In this document: positions 27,047 through 36,113 of the stretch, in pieces | Numbering within the stretch: position 1 is the first letter of the stretch | Layout of the letters: the number at the start of each line of letters is the position of its first letter | Assembly (NCBI RefSeq): GCF_014267175.1 | Contig: NZ_JACMTR010000002.1 | Coordinates: 2,159,001 to 2,223,000, forward strand | Reading direction: 5' to 3' | From: Pseudonocardia sp. C8 | GTDB taxonomy: Bacteria; Actinomycetota; Actinomycetes; Mycobacteriales; Pseudonocardiaceae | Length of the DNA: 64,000 bases | Made by a program: the position numbers and the translations under genes | The notes under the pieces: model-generated | Databases searched by the model: none | Seen by the model: the letters and a program-made list of their open reading frames with translations, nothing else | Told to the model about the DNA's origin: nothing

Positions 27047-27209
27047 CCGGGCGCGTCGCGCGGAGGGCGTCCTGGCCGCCCTAGCCGGGATTGCACGCTG
27101 GAAGCGTGTTTCCGCACACGAAAGGCCGAAGTGGTTCGGTCGTACCGCTGTTGCCCCGGTAGCCTGGGCCGTCCGGTCGCAGTTCCGTTTCGTCGCTAAG
27201 GAGACCCCG

Positions 27210-27839
27210 GTGACCGACAACGTTCCCGCAGACACGCCGGCCGAGGACGGCCCGCAGCCCGGGTGGCGGGTGCTGGTCGTCGAGGACGAGGCCCTGATCC
27301 GGATGGACCTGGCCGAGATGCTCTCCGAGGAGGGCTACCAGATCGCCGGTGAGGCCGGCGACGGTGAGGCCGCGATCGAGCAGGCCCGCGAGCTGAAGCC
27401 GGACCTGGTGATCATGGACGTCAAGATGCCCAAGAAGGACGGCATCGAGGCGGCGTCGACGATCGTCGAGGAGAAGATCGCGCCGGTCGTCATGCTCACC
27501 GCGTTCAGCCAGCGCGATCTCATCGAGCGCGCCCGCGACGCCGGCGCCATGGCCTACCTGGTCAAGCCGTTCGCCCGGCACGAGCTCGTCCCGGCCATCG
27601 AGCTGGCCGTCTCCCGGTTCTCCGAGAAGAAGGCCCTGGAGGACGAGGTCGCGACGCTCAACGAGCGGTTCGAGACCCGCAAGGTCGTCGACCGGGCCAA
27701 GGGCCTGCTGATGACCCACCAGAAGATGTCCGAGCCCGAGGCGTTCCGCTGGATCCAGCGCACCGCGATGGACCGCCGGACCACGATGAAGGCGGTCGCC
27801 GAGGCCGTCGTGGACGGGCTCGCGACCGCGAAGTCCTGA
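27210..27839 (+). CDS. pdtaR: ANTAR-domain response regulator PdtaR
   Basis: 209 residues. Receiver domain about 19-135 with acidic pair in VVEDEAL, phosphoacceptor Asp70 (VIMDVKMPK), Thr in MLTAF and Lys in YLVKPF; then a coiled linker and an ANTAR RNA-binding domain (about 150-205, RAKGLLMTHQKMSEPEAFRWI). ANTAR regulators act on paired hairpins in nascent RNA to prevent termination. The M. tuberculosis form Rv1626 is phosphorylated by PdtaS. GTG 27210 is preceded by AAGGAGA. Confidence 0.92.
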   Translation: MTDNVPADTPAEDGPQPGWRVLVVEDEALIRMDLAEMLSEEGYQIAGEAGDGEAAIEQARELKPDLVIMDVKMPKKDGIEAASTIVEEKIAPVVMLTAFSQRDLIERARDAGAMAYLVKPFARHELVPAIELAVSRFSEKKALEDEVATLNERFETRKVVDRAKGLLMTHQKMSEPEAFRWIQRTAMDRRTTMKAVAEAVVDGLATAKS

Positions 27840-27882
27840 GCGACGATTCCGGGGCCGCCGGTTCACCGGGAAACGGATCCGT

Positions 27883-27959
27883 CACGACGCGTCGTGTGAT
27901 CGACACCCGGACGGTCGAAACGTGACACGGGTGGCCCGGATCATCACATTCGTGTCACG
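27883..27959. promoter_or_regulatory. Inverted repeats before livJ
   Basis: A 14-base perfect palindrome CACGACGCGTCGTG (27883-27896) is followed by a perfect 9-base inverted repeat, CGTGACACG (27921-27929) and CGTGTCACG (27951-27959), with a 21-base gap. A TACTAG hexamer at 27994-27999 may be the -10 box of livJ. The first palindrome could be the pdtaR terminator; the second pair looks like an operator. Confidence 0.45.
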
Positions 27960-28057
27960 AGTGGTGACCGGATCCCGTTTCCTGGTTCGCGCGTACTAGT
28001 TTTCCGCCATCCTCCCGCGCCACGTCGACGGCGGGGGAGCGTCGAAGGGGAACTCGT

Positions 28058-29389
28058 ATGACGCGATCATCGTGGCGAATTGCAGCCCTGGCCGGGGTGG
28101 CGTCGCTGGTCCTGGCGGGGTGCGGCGGTGGCGGCGGGGAGCAGGCCGGCTCCGGCGAGGGGGCCGGGACCGGCGAGGCGCCGTCCGCGGCCGGGCAGGC
28201 CTGCACCCCGGCACAGGCCCAGCCGACCGGCAACCCCGGGACCGCACCGCTGAAGATCGGTTCGCTGCTACCCGAGACCGGCAGCCTCGCGTTCCTCGGC
28301 CCGCCGGAGTTCGCGGGCGTCGAGGTGGCGCTCGAGGAGGTCAACGCGGGCGGCGGCGTCCTGGGCCAGCCGATCCAGCACCTGCGCGGCGACTCCGGCG
28401 ACGACACCACCGACATCGCCAACCAGACCGTCGACCGGCATCTCGGGGCCGGCACCCAGGTCATCGTCGGCGCGGCGGCGTCCGGCGTGTCCAAGCTGGT
28501 CATCGACAAGATCGCCGGTGCCGGCGTGGTCCAGTTCTCGCCGGCGAACACCTCCGACGAGTTCACCTGCTGGCAGGACCGCGGGATGTACTTCCGGACC
28601 GCGCCGCCGGACGTCCTCCAGGGGCAGGCACTGGCCCAGCTGATCACCTCGGACGGCGGCCAGCGCGTGTCGCTCCTGGCCCGCAACGACCCGTACGGGT
28701 CCGGCCTGGCGAACAGCACCGAGCGGAACCTGGTGAACGCGGGCATCCCGCAGGACCAGATCCAGAAGCTGATCTACGACCCGAACGCCGCGTCGTTCAA
28801 CCCGGAGATCGACCAGGTCGCGCAGTTCAACCCGGACGCGATCGCGGTCATCGGCTTCGACGAGTCCAAGCGGATCCTGACCCGCATGACGGAGGTGCGG
28901 ATCGGCCCGTCGCAGAAGCGCGTCTACGGCACGGACGGCAACATGGGCAACGCGCTCGGCGAGGGCCTGCCGCCCGGCCTGCTGAACGGCATGAAGGGCA
29001 CGCTGCCGCTGACCGAGCTGTCGGGTGACTTCCAGAACCGTCTCAAGGCGCAGGACCCGGCGCTGACCGACTTCAACTACGCCGCGGAGTCCTACGACGC
29101 GGTCGTGCTCTCGGCGCTCGCGGCCGAGGCGGCGAAGTCGACCAACGGCCCGGACATCGCGACCCAGATCAACGCGATCACCAAGGGCGGCGAGAAGTGC
29201 ACCACGTACGCGGCGTGCAAGGCGATCGTCGCCCGGGGCGGTGACGTCGACTACGACGGCGCGACCGGCACGCTCGACTTCACCGACGCCGGTGAGCCGG
29301 GCTCGGGGTCGTACGGCGTGCAGACGTTCGACGCCCAGAACAAGATCAGCCCGAACGTGACCTACGTCCGCGTGGGTGCCCAGGGCTGA
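28058..29389 (+). CDS. livJ: Branched-chain amino acid-type ABC substrate-binding lipoprotein
   Basis: 443 residues. A signal peptide ends in the lipobox LVLAGC with Cys22 as lipid anchor, followed by a flexible Gly/Ser linker, then a type I periplasmic binding fold (LKIGSLLPETGSLAFLGPPEF at about 65, NQTVDRHLGAGTQVIVGAA, GFDESKRILTRM). It should capture an amino acid or related amide outside the cell for the LivFGMH transporter encoded convergently just downstream. Start ATG 28058 follows GAAGGGG. Substrate not determinable. Confidence 0.88.
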   Translation: MTRSSWRIAALAGVASLVLAGCGGGGGEQAGSGEGAGTGEAPSAAGQACTPAQAQPTGNPGTAPLKIGSLLPETGSLAFLGPPEFAGVEVALEEVNAGGGVLGQPIQHLRGDSGDDTTDIANQTVDRHLGAGTQVIVGAAASGVSKLVIDKIAGAGVVQFSPANTSDEFTCWQDRGMYFRTAPPDVLQGQALAQLITSDGGQRVSLLARNDPYGSGLANSTERNLVNAGIPQDQIQKLIYDPNAASFNPEIDQVAQFNPDAIAVIGFDESKRILTRMTEVRIGPSQKRVYGTDGNMGNALGEGLPPGLLNGMKGTLPLTELSGDFQNRLKAQDPALTDFNYAAESYDAVVLSALAAEAAKSTNGPDIATQINAITKGGEKCTTYAACKAIVARGGDVDYDGATGTLDFTDAGEPGSGSYGVQTFDAQNKISPNVTYVRVGAQG

Positions 29390-29403
29390 GGCGACGGATC
29401 ACC

Positions 29404-29430
29404 GGGGGCGGGCCGTCACGGTCCGCCCCC
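29404..29430. terminator. Terminator between livJ and livF
   Basis: GGGGGCGGGCC (29404-29414) pairs with GGTCCGCCCCC (29420-29430) around five bases, between convergent genes. Confidence 0.75.
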
Positions 29431-29462
29431 GGAGTTCCGTTCGGGCGATTCCGGGCGGGGTA

Positions 29463-30281
29463 TCAGTCCTTCTTCTCCCGGCTCCCGGCGAGCGTGCCCA
29501 GGTACAGCTCGATGACCTTCGGGTCGTTCAGCAGCTCCCGGCCCCCCGCGGTGTAGGCGGCCCGGCCCTGGTCGAGCACGTAGCCGCGGTCGCAGATCTG
29601 CAGGCAGCGGCGGGCGTTCTGCTCCACCATGATCACCGAGACGCCCGCGGCGTTGATCCGCTTGCAGCGCACGAACACCTCGTCCTGCAGCATCGGCGAC
29701 AGGCCCGCGGAGGGCTCGTCGAGCAGCAGCACCGAGGGCGACATCATCAGCGCCCGGCCCATCGCGACCATCTGGCGCTCCCCGCCGGACAGCGATCCCG
29801 CCTTGGTCCGGCGGCGCTGCCCCAGCATCGGGAAGAGCTCGGCGACCTCCTCGAACCGGGCCGCGAACGACTTCGGCCGCAGGTAGACCCCCATCTGCAG
29901 GTTCTCCTCGATCGACAGCGAGGGGAACACGTTGTCCCGCTGGGGCACGTAGCCGAGCCCCCGGGTGACCAGCGCGTGCGCGCGGGCACCGGTGATGTCG
30001 CTGTCACGCAGCCGGATCGTGCCGCTGCGCACCGGGATCAGTCCGAACATCGCCTTGAGCAGCGTCGACTTGCCCGCGCCGTTCGGGCCGATGATCCCGA
30101 CGATCTCGCCGTCGCGCAGGAAGAAGTCGCTGCGGTGCAGGATGTCGACGCCGGGCACGTACCCGGCGACCAGGGCGTCGACGCGCACCAGCGCGCCCTC
30201 GGCGAGGCGGGCGTGCACCTCGGGCGTCGCCGCCTGTTCCGGGGTCAGGACGCCGTCGGTGCCCGGGGCCTGCTCGCTCAT
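29463..30281 (-). CDS. livF: Branched-chain amino acid-type ABC ATPase LivF
   Basis: 272 residues. Walker A GPNGAGKST at about 64-72, signature LSGGERQMVAMGRAL at about 159, Walker B VLLLDEPSAGL at about 182 and switch His replaced in the family-typical MVEQNAR. A 25-residue N-terminal extension precedes the ATPase. Last gene of the leftward livH-livM-livG-livF set; ATG 30281 overlaps the livG stop by four bases. Confidence 0.9.
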   Translation of the reverse strand: MSEQAPGTDGVLTPEQAATPEVHARLAEGALVRVDALVAGYVPGVDILHRSDFFLRDGEIVGIIGPNGAGKSTLLKAMFGLIPVRSGTIRLRDSDITGARAHALVTRGLGYVPQRDNVFPSLSIEENLQMGVYLRPKSFAARFEEVAELFPMLGQRRRTKAGSLSGGERQMVAMGRALMMSPSVLLLDEPSAGLSPMLQDEVFVRCKRINAAGVSVIMVEQNARRCLQICDRGYVLDQGRAAYTAGGRELLNDPKVIELYLGTLAGSREKKD

Positions 30282-31315
30282 GTCCGCTTCCCCTCGTCCG
30301 CCTCCTGCTCGGCGGCCTCCATCTCGGCGACCAGGGCGGCCGTCTCGCCGACCGGGTTGCCCTCGGCGTCGAACTCCAGCAGCCGGTCGTGGTGCGCACC
30401 GAGGTAGGCGTCGACGACCGCCGGGTTCGACGACAGCGCCGACGGCGGCCCCTCCGCGATCACCTGTCCCTGGGCCATGACGACGACCCAGTCGCTGATG
30501 TCCCGGATGACGTCCATGTCGTGCTCGACGAACACGACGCTCATGCCCTCGTCGCGCAGCGACTTGACGTGCCGCAGCAGGCTCTGGGTGAGCGCCGGGT
30601 TCACGCCAGCCATCGGCTCGTCCAGCATGACGACCTTGGGCTCCATCATCAGCGCCCGCGCCATCTCGAGCAGCTTGCGCTGCCCGCCGGACAGCGATCC
30701 GGCGAGGTCGTCGGCCTTGGCCTCCAGCTGGAACCGGGCCAGCAGCTCGCGCGCCCGCTCGGTGACCTGGCGTTCCTGGGCCCCCCACGCGGTGAACAGT
30801 GCCCCCATGAAGCTCTCGCCGCGCTGCCCGGTGGCGCCGAGGCGCATGTTGTCCATGACGGTCATGCCGGCCAGTGCCTTGGTCAGCTGGAAGGTCCGGA
30901 CCACGCCGAGGCGCGCCACCCGGTGCGGGGGCAGCTTCTGCAGCGGCGCGCCCTCGTACACCCAGGTGCCGGTGTCGGCCCGGTCGAAGCCGGTGAGCAG
31001 GTTGAACAGGGTCGTCTTGCCGGCGCCGTTCGGCCCGATCAGGCCGGTGATGGCGCCGCGCTGGAACTCCAGGTGGGTGACGTCGACGGCGGTCAGCCCG
31101 CCGAAGGTGCGGGTCACGTCGTCGGCGACGAGCACCGGGTCCGGCTTGGCGACCCCCGGCTCCGGTGCGACGCCGGCCAGCGCGTGGGCGGGGTCGTCGG
31201 CGGCCGGCGGCGCGCCCCGGGCCGGGCCGGCGTGCTCGTCCGCGAACGCGGTGTCCCGGGTGATCTCGGTGTCCCGGTCCCCGCCGGGCCCGTCGGGCAC
31301 GCGGTCAGCGGCCAT
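30278..31315 (-). CDS. livG: Branched-chain amino acid-type ABC ATPase LivG
   Basis: 345 residues, longer than the usual 255 because of a disordered N-terminal 60 residues and a 30-residue charged tail. Walker A GPNGAGKTT at about 95, signature LSGGQRKLLEMARAL at about 210, Walker B VVMLDEPMAGV at about 229 and switch EHDMD. Partner of LivF in the same pump. Overlaps livM by 11 bases and livF by four. Confidence 0.9.
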   Translation of the reverse strand: MAADRVPDGPGGDRDTEITRDTAFADEHAGPARGAPPAADDPAHALAGVAPEPGVAKPDPVLVADDVTRTFGGLTAVDVTHLEFQRGAITGLIGPNGAGKTTLFNLLTGFDRADTGTWVYEGAPLQKLPPHRVARLGVVRTFQLTKALAGMTVMDNMRLGATGQRGESFMGALFTAWGAQERQVTERARELLARFQLEAKADDLAGSLSGGQRKLLEMARALMMEPKVVMLDEPMAGVNPALTQSLLRHVKSLRDEGMSVVFVEHDMDVIRDISDWVVVMAQGQVIAEGPPSALSSNPAVVDAYLGAHHDRLLEFDAEGNPVGETAALVAEMEAAEQEADEGKRT

Positions 31316-32300
31316 CGCCGAGCACCTCCCTCCGGCGTCCGAAGATGCCTTGCGGCCGGAACACCATCATGAACCCCAGGAAGGCGCCGACGAGCACGAA
31401 ACGGATGGCGCCGACGTCCTGGGACGAGATGACGGGCAGCAGCGGCGACTCGCCCGCGGTGGCCTGGCGCAGGAACGCGTCGGCGACCGAGAGCAGGAAC
31501 CAGAACGCCATCGCGCCGATCACGGGCCCGAGCACCCGGCCCGCGCCGCCGAGGATCAGCGCGGCGTAGGCGAAGAACGTCTGCGGCGGCGAGTAGAAGT
31601 CCGGGGTCAGCGACTGGGTCGACAGTGCGAACACGATGCCACCCAGCGCGCCGAACACCCCGCCGAGGGCGAGCGCCTGCATCTTGTAGGCGAACACGTT
31701 CTTGCCCAGCGCCCGGGCCGCTTCCTCGTCCTCCCGGATGGCCTTGAGCACCCGGCCCCACGGGCTGCGCACCAGCAGCCAGGTGAGCAGCACGCAGAGC
31801 CCGACGACCGTCCAGCCGACGAGGATCGCCCACAGGTCGGGGCCGCGGACGTCCAGCCCGAGCAGCGAGTAGGACGGCCGGGTGAACGGGTTCGCCCCGG
31901 CGAAGGTGTCGGCGAAGCCGGTGAGGCCCTGGGTGCCGCCGGTGAACCCGGTCTGCGACGTCGAGCGGGTGATCAGGCGCAGGATCTCCGACGCCGCGAT
32001 CGTCACGATGGCCAGGTAGTCGGCCCGCAGGCGCAGCGTCGGGATGCCCAGCACCAGCGCCAGCGCGACCCCGCAGGCCATGCCGATCAGGATGCCCAGC
32101 CAGAGCGGGGCGCCGTAGTTCGCCACCGCGATGCCCATGCCGTACGCGCCGACCAGCGCGAACCCGATCTGGCCGAAGTTGAGCAGGCCGGTGTAGCCGA
32201 AGTGGATGTTGAGGCCGAGCGCCAGAAGCGTGAAGAAGATCGCCGAGGGCCCGATCAGCTGGGAGAAGCCGACGGTCAGGAGCTGTCCGAAGTCGATCAT
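31305..32300 (-). CDS. livM: Branched-chain amino acid-type ABC permease LivM
   Basis: 331 residues with about nine to ten membrane segments and the family motifs GYTGLLNFGQIGFALVGAYG (about 35-54) and RSPWGRVLKAIREDEEAARALG (cytoplasmic coupling loop, about 200-221). Forms the channel with LivH. ATG 32300, 11 bases after the livH stop. Confidence 0.9.
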   Translation of the reverse strand: MIDFGQLLTVGFSQLIGPSAIFFTLLALGLNIHFGYTGLLNFGQIGFALVGAYGMGIAVANYGAPLWLGILIGMACGVALALVLGIPTLRLRADYLAIVTIAASEILRLITRSTSQTGFTGGTQGLTGFADTFAGANPFTRPSYSLLGLDVRGPDLWAILVGWTVVGLCVLLTWLLVRSPWGRVLKAIREDEEAARALGKNVFAYKMQALALGGVFGALGGIVFALSTQSLTPDFYSPPQTFFAYAALILGGAGRVLGPVIGAMAFWFLLSVADAFLRQATAGESPLLPVISSQDVGAIRFVLVGAFLGFMMVFRPQGIFGRRREVLGDGR

Positions 32301-32311
32301 GGCGCGCGCCT

Positions 32312-33706
32312 TCAGCCGATCCGGGCCCGGGAGCCGAGCAGGCCCTGTGGGCGGAACACCAGGATCACGATCAGCACCGCCAGGCCGCCGAGGTACTTGA
32401 GGTCCAGGGGCAGCACCAGCGTGGAGAGCTGGACCAGGATGCCCACGATCAGGCAGCCCAGCAGCGCGCCGTACGCGGTGCCGAGGCCGCCCAGGATGAC
32501 GCCGGCGAACATGAGCAGCAGCAGCCGGAAGCCCATCTCGTACTGGACGGTGCTGGACAGCTCCGACAGCGCGAACAGCACGCCGCCGAGGGTGGCCAGC
32601 GCGCCCCCGAGCATCCAGACGAACAGGATCACCCGGTCGACGTTGATCCCGGAGGACGCGGCGAGGTCGCGGTTGTCCGACACCGCGCGCATCGCCTTCC
32701 CGATCCGGGTCTTCTGCAGCAGCAACGCGATCGCGACCAGCACGACGATCGAGATCCCGATCGCCGACAGGTCCTTGTCGGTCAGCGCGACCGGCCCGTA
32801 GTTCCGCACGGTCTGCGCGGTGTAGTCGGTGAACGACTCCGACCGCCCGCCGAAGAAGATCAGCACCAGGTAGCGCAGCGCGATCGACAGGCCGATCGAG
32901 ACGACGAGCTGGGCGATCAACCCGGCCCCGCGATGGCGCAGCCTGCGCCAGATGCCGAGCTCGTTGGCCGCGCCGAGCAGGGCACCGATCAGCATCGCGA
33001 TGATCGTCGCGGGGATCAGCTGGACGCCGCCGGCCACGTTCACGTACCAGGCGACGGCGGCGCCGATGGTGACCATCTCGCCGTGCGCGAAGTTGGTGAG
33101 GCCGGTGGTACCGAAGATCAGCGACAGGCCGACCGCGGAGATCCCGATGACCAGGCCGAAGCGGATGCCGTCGACGAACAGGCGGACGAAGATCGCGAAC
33201 CCGCCCGCGCCCAGCCCCTCGGCCTCCTCGCCGAAACGGAACACGACCGTGTTCAGCGAGCCCGCGGTCACCTGGCGGGTGGTCTCGCCCTGCAGCACCT
33301 GGGTGCCGGGCGGGAGGGTGGTCTCGTCGAGCCGGAACGTGTAGCTCCCGGCGGCCGGGACGGTGAGCTGCCACCGGCCGTCGGGCCGCGAGGTGGCCTC
33401 GGCGGCCCGGACGCCGTCCCGTTCGGCGACGATCGTCACGTTGGCCAGCGGGCGCCCGTTCTGGTCGCGCAGGGTGCCGCTGACGTCGATGCCGTCCTGC
33501 TGCTGCGCGACCGCGGCGGGTGCCGGGGCCGGGGGAGCGGCGGGTGCGGCGGCCGCCGCCGCACCCGCGAGGGCGACCGTGCCGATCAGCGCGACCAGCA
33601 GCCCGGTCAGCCAGCGGAACGCGGCCGGGGACCGTCGCGGGACCCCGGCGCGGACGGTCACCGCGCGGCCGGCGCGCCCGCGGGGCGGAGTGCGAGGTGG
33701 TGACAC
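32312..33706 (-). CDS. livH: LivH-type ABC permease with N-terminal extracytoplasmic domain
   Basis: 464 residues, about 170 more than standard LivH. The N-terminus has a signal-like segment (about 30-55, ending AGAAAAAAP), then a carboxypeptidase regulatory-like beta-sandwich (about 70-140: ISGTLRDQNG-type start at VSGTLRDQNGRPLANVTIVA, then RPDGRWQLTVPAAGSYTFRL), then the permease (about 170-464) with FGTTGLTNFAHGEMVTIGA and DNRDLAASSGINVDRVI. The topology fits: the sandwich lies outside, where it could contact LivJ or the cell wall. GTG 33706 is chosen for its GAGGA site; GTG 33661 has none. Confidence 0.85.
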   Translation of the reverse strand: MSPPRTPPRGRAGRAVTVRAGVPRRSPAAFRWLTGLLVALIGTVALAGAAAAAAPAAPPAPAPAAVAQQQDGIDVSGTLRDQNGRPLANVTIVAERDGVRAAEATSRPDGRWQLTVPAAGSYTFRLDETTLPPGTQVLQGETTRQVTAGSLNTVVFRFGEEAEGLGAGGFAIFVRLFVDGIRFGLVIGISAVGLSLIFGTTGLTNFAHGEMVTIGAAVAWYVNVAGGVQLIPATIIAMLIGALLGAANELGIWRRLRHRGAGLIAQLVVSIGLSIALRYLVLIFFGGRSESFTDYTAQTVRNYGPVALTDKDLSAIGISIVVLVAIALLLQKTRIGKAMRAVSDNRDLAASSGINVDRVILFVWMLGGALATLGGVLFALSELSSTVQYEMGFRLLLLMFAGVILGGLGTAYGALLGCLIVGILVQLSTLVLPLDLKYLGGLAVLIVILVFRPQGLLGSRARIG

Positions 33707-33843
33707 GTGGGCCGTCCTCGTGCTGCGTCCAGCGACCACCCGGGCGGGTGATCGGGGCGAACCTAGCCGAGGACGGGACTGGTACGAACGTCTCGGACGC
33801 GGCCGTGGCCGAGACGTAACCCGCCCGTGCCGCAGCGCGACAC

Positions 33844-34272
33844 TCAGGACACGAGCGGTCGTGTGTCCCGGTGCAGGCAGGTCAGCTTCGCGGTGCACAC
33901 GCGACGGCCGTCGTCGTCGACGAGAACGATCTCGGACGTCGAGGTGGACCGCCCCACGTGGACCGGCCGGGCCGTGCCGGTGACCGAGCCGGTGGTCGCG
34001 GAACGGTGGTGGGTGCAGGCCAGCTCCAGGCCGACCGGGAACCGGTCCGGCAACGCGTGCAGTGCGGAGAGGACGGACCCCAGCGTCTCGGCGAGGACGG
34101 CGCTGGCGCCGCCGTGCAGCAGCCCGTAGGGCTGGCGGTTGCCCTCGACCGGCATCCGGCCGACGACCGCGTCGGGTCCCGCCTCGAGGATCTCGATGCC
34201 CATCCGGGCGGTGAGCTGCTCCAGGGCGTGCTGTGGCTGCATGTCGGGCAGCTCGGTGAGATCGATCGGCAC
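33844..34272 (-). CDS. PaaI-type hotdog thioesterase
   Basis: 142 residues. The hotdog-fold active-site helix segment YGLLHGGASAVLAETLGS is at about 48-65, with the catalytic Glu in AETLG. Members hydrolyse aromatic or enterobactin-type acyl-CoA/ACP thioesters; substrate unknown here. GTG 34272 gives the full strand before the first helix. Confidence 0.85.
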   Translation of the reverse strand: MPIDLTELPDMQPQHALEQLTARMGIEILEAGPDAVVGRMPVEGNRQPYGLLHGGASAVLAETLGSVLSALHALPDRFPVGLELACTHHRSATTGSVTGTARPVHVGRSTSTSEIVLVDDDGRRVCTAKLTCLHRDTRPLVS

Positions 34273-34417
34273 GCCGACGATCGTAGGTTGCGCCGGACCC
34301 TTCCCGGCCTCCGAGGGGAGCGGCGCCGGACACATCACACGGCTCTGGCTTGCCGCCCGCACCCGGTTCCGCGATCTTGAGCAGGACCGACGTCCCCTAC
34401 CCCCGGAACGAGGAGCG

Positions 34418-35017
34418 ATGGCCGACACCAGGCCGACCGCCGCCGAGGCGTGGTCGATGATGCTCGAGGGCAACGGGCGCTGGCAGCGCGACGAGCGCCA
34501 GGATCCCCGCCGGTCGGCGGAGGAGCGGGCCGCCGCGGTGGCCGGTCAGACCCCGGCCGCGATGATCCTGTCGTGCTCGGACTCGCGGGTCCCCGCCGAG
34601 CTGGTGTTCGACCTCGGACTGGGGGACCTGTTCGTCGTGCGTACGGCCGGGCAGGTCGTCGACGACGCCGTGCGCGGCACCCTCGCGTTCGGAGCCGGCG
34701 CGCTGGGCATCCCGCTGCTGGTGGTGCTCGGTCACTCGCAGTGCGGCGCGGTGAAGGCCGCGGTGGCGGTCGCCGGCGGCGAACCCGCGCCGGAGCCGGC
34801 CACGCTCGGCGCGCTGGTCGGCGACATCGTGCCGGTGTGCGTGGGGGAGGGCGACGACGAGAAGGCCGGCGTGGCCGCGGCGGTCGACGCCAACGTCCGG
34901 CGGGTGGTCGCCCAGCTGACGTCGGACCCGTCGCTGTCGGGCGCGGTCTGCAACAACCGCCTGACGATCATCGGCGCGCGCTACGACCTGGAGACCGGCG
35001 CCGTCGTCGAGGTGTAG
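34418..35017 (+). CDS. Beta-class carbonic anhydrase
   Basis: 199 residues. Zinc ligands Cys53, His106 and Cys109 lie in CSDSRVPAE and GHSQCGA, and the Asp55-Arg57 dyad is present. It interconverts CO2 and bicarbonate. ATG 34418 has AGGAG seven bases upstream. It ends 11 bases from a convergent methyltransferase gene. Confidence 0.92.
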   Translation: MADTRPTAAEAWSMMLEGNGRWQRDERQDPRRSAEERAAAVAGQTPAAMILSCSDSRVPAELVFDLGLGDLFVVRTAGQVVDDAVRGTLAFGAGALGIPLLVVLGHSQCGAVKAAVAVAGGEPAPEPATLGALVGDIVPVCVGEGDDEKAGVAAAVDANVRRVVAQLTSDPSLSGAVCNNRLTIIGARYDLETGAVVEV

Positions 35018-35028
35018 CCGGAGCCGGG

Positions 35029-35877
35029 TCAGCCCGGGCGGCGGGTCACGAAGATCGCCGTGCCGGGGAAGAGCTCGCCGCGCAGCCGGGACCACTGGCC
35101 CCACACCCGCTCGTGGCCCTCGGGCCACTCCGGCTCGACCAGGTCCTCGAGGACCAGCCCGGCGGCGACGACGTCCCGGACGCGGTCGCCGAGCGTGCGG
35201 TGGTGCTCGACGTAGGTGGCCCGGCCCGCGCCGTCGACCTCCAGGTACGGGGTGCGGTCGAAGTAGGACTGCACCACGGTGAGGCCGCGCTCGCCGGGGT
35301 CGTCCGGGAAGACCCAGCGCATCGGGTGGTTCACCGCGAACACCCACCGCCCGCCGGGGCGCAGCACCCGGTGCACCTCGCGCATGACCCGCCCCGGGTC
35401 GGCCACGAACGGGACCGCACCGAACGCCGAGCACGCGAGGTCGAACGTGCCGTCGGCGAACGGCAGGTGCTCGGCACCGGCCTGCACCAGCGGCACGTCG
35501 ACGCCGAGCTCGCGGTTGAGCCGGGCGGCGTGCCGCAGCATCCCGGCCGAGACGTCCAGCGCGACCGGGTGGGCACCCTGGGCCGCCAGCCACCGGCTGC
35601 ACGGCGCGGAGCCGGCTCCCACCTCCAGGACCCGCTTGCCGGCCAGCGAGGCGCGCGGGCCGAGCAGCTCGGCCTCGGCCTCGTGCAGGTTCTCCGGGCA
35701 CCAGACGAACTCGGCGTCGCCGATGTCGGCACCGTGCTCGGCGAGGTAGGCGTCGGCGTCGGCGTCCCACCAGCGGCGGCCGGCCGCCTCGGACTCGGCG
35801 GGGCCGACCGGGCGCCGGGCGACGCCCGCGGTGCCGACGGCGATCTCGGCGGAGTGGAACTCGTCGCGGCTGCTCAT
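35029..35877 (-). CDS. Class I SAM-dependent methyltransferase
   Basis: 282 residues. SAM-binding motif LEVGAGSAPCSRWLAAQG at about 83, acidic residue in VALDVSAGM, motif IV in FDLACSAFGAVPFV and post-motif LRPGGRWVFAVNHPMRW. The methyltransferase type 11 family acts on varied small molecules; a gene of this kind often lies next to rpsA in actinobacteria. ATG 35877 is preferred; longer starts enter the rpsA promoter. Confidence 0.82.
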   Translation of the reverse strand: MSSRDEFHSAEIAVGTAGVARRPVGPAESEAAGRRWWDADADAYLAEHGADIGDAEFVWCPENLHEAEAELLGPRASLAGKRVLEVGAGSAPCSRWLAAQGAHPVALDVSAGMLRHAARLNRELGVDVPLVQAGAEHLPFADGTFDLACSAFGAVPFVADPGRVMREVHRVLRPGGRWVFAVNHPMRWVFPDDPGERGLTVVQSYFDRTPYLEVDGAGRATYVEHHRTLGDRVRDVVAAGLVLEDLVEPEWPEGHERVWGQWSRLRGELFPGTAIFVTRRPG

Positions 35878-35940
35878 GACCACCCGATCGTCGCAGTACC
35901 GGGGCCCGGGCCCGCGACCCGCCCGAATGCCCGACCCGCA

Positions 35941-36113
35941 TTGCCCCGATCTTTCCGGGCCGCGTAGCATGCATCGCGCACCGTGGTCAACGTGTCGGAG
36001 GACCGCCCGGCGCCACTCCTGCGCCGGTTCGCGAGAGTCCGTCGCAACGAGGTTCCGACCACGGGAATCGACGCCAGAGGGTGACTGTTACAGAAGGAAT
36101 CAGACACAGTCAC
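35941..36113 (+). promoter_or_regulatory. rpsA promoter and leader hairpin
   Basis: TTGCCC (35941-35946) and TAGCAT (35965-35970) with an 18-base spacer make a good vegetative promoter. The predicted leader is about 225 bases and contains GTGACTGT (36081-36088) and its exact complement ACAGTCAC (36106-36113) around 17 bases, a stem-loop of unusually low GC. The S1 start lacks a strong ribosome site (CGGAG 11 bases away), which fits translation control of S1 as in other bacteria. Confidence 0.5.
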
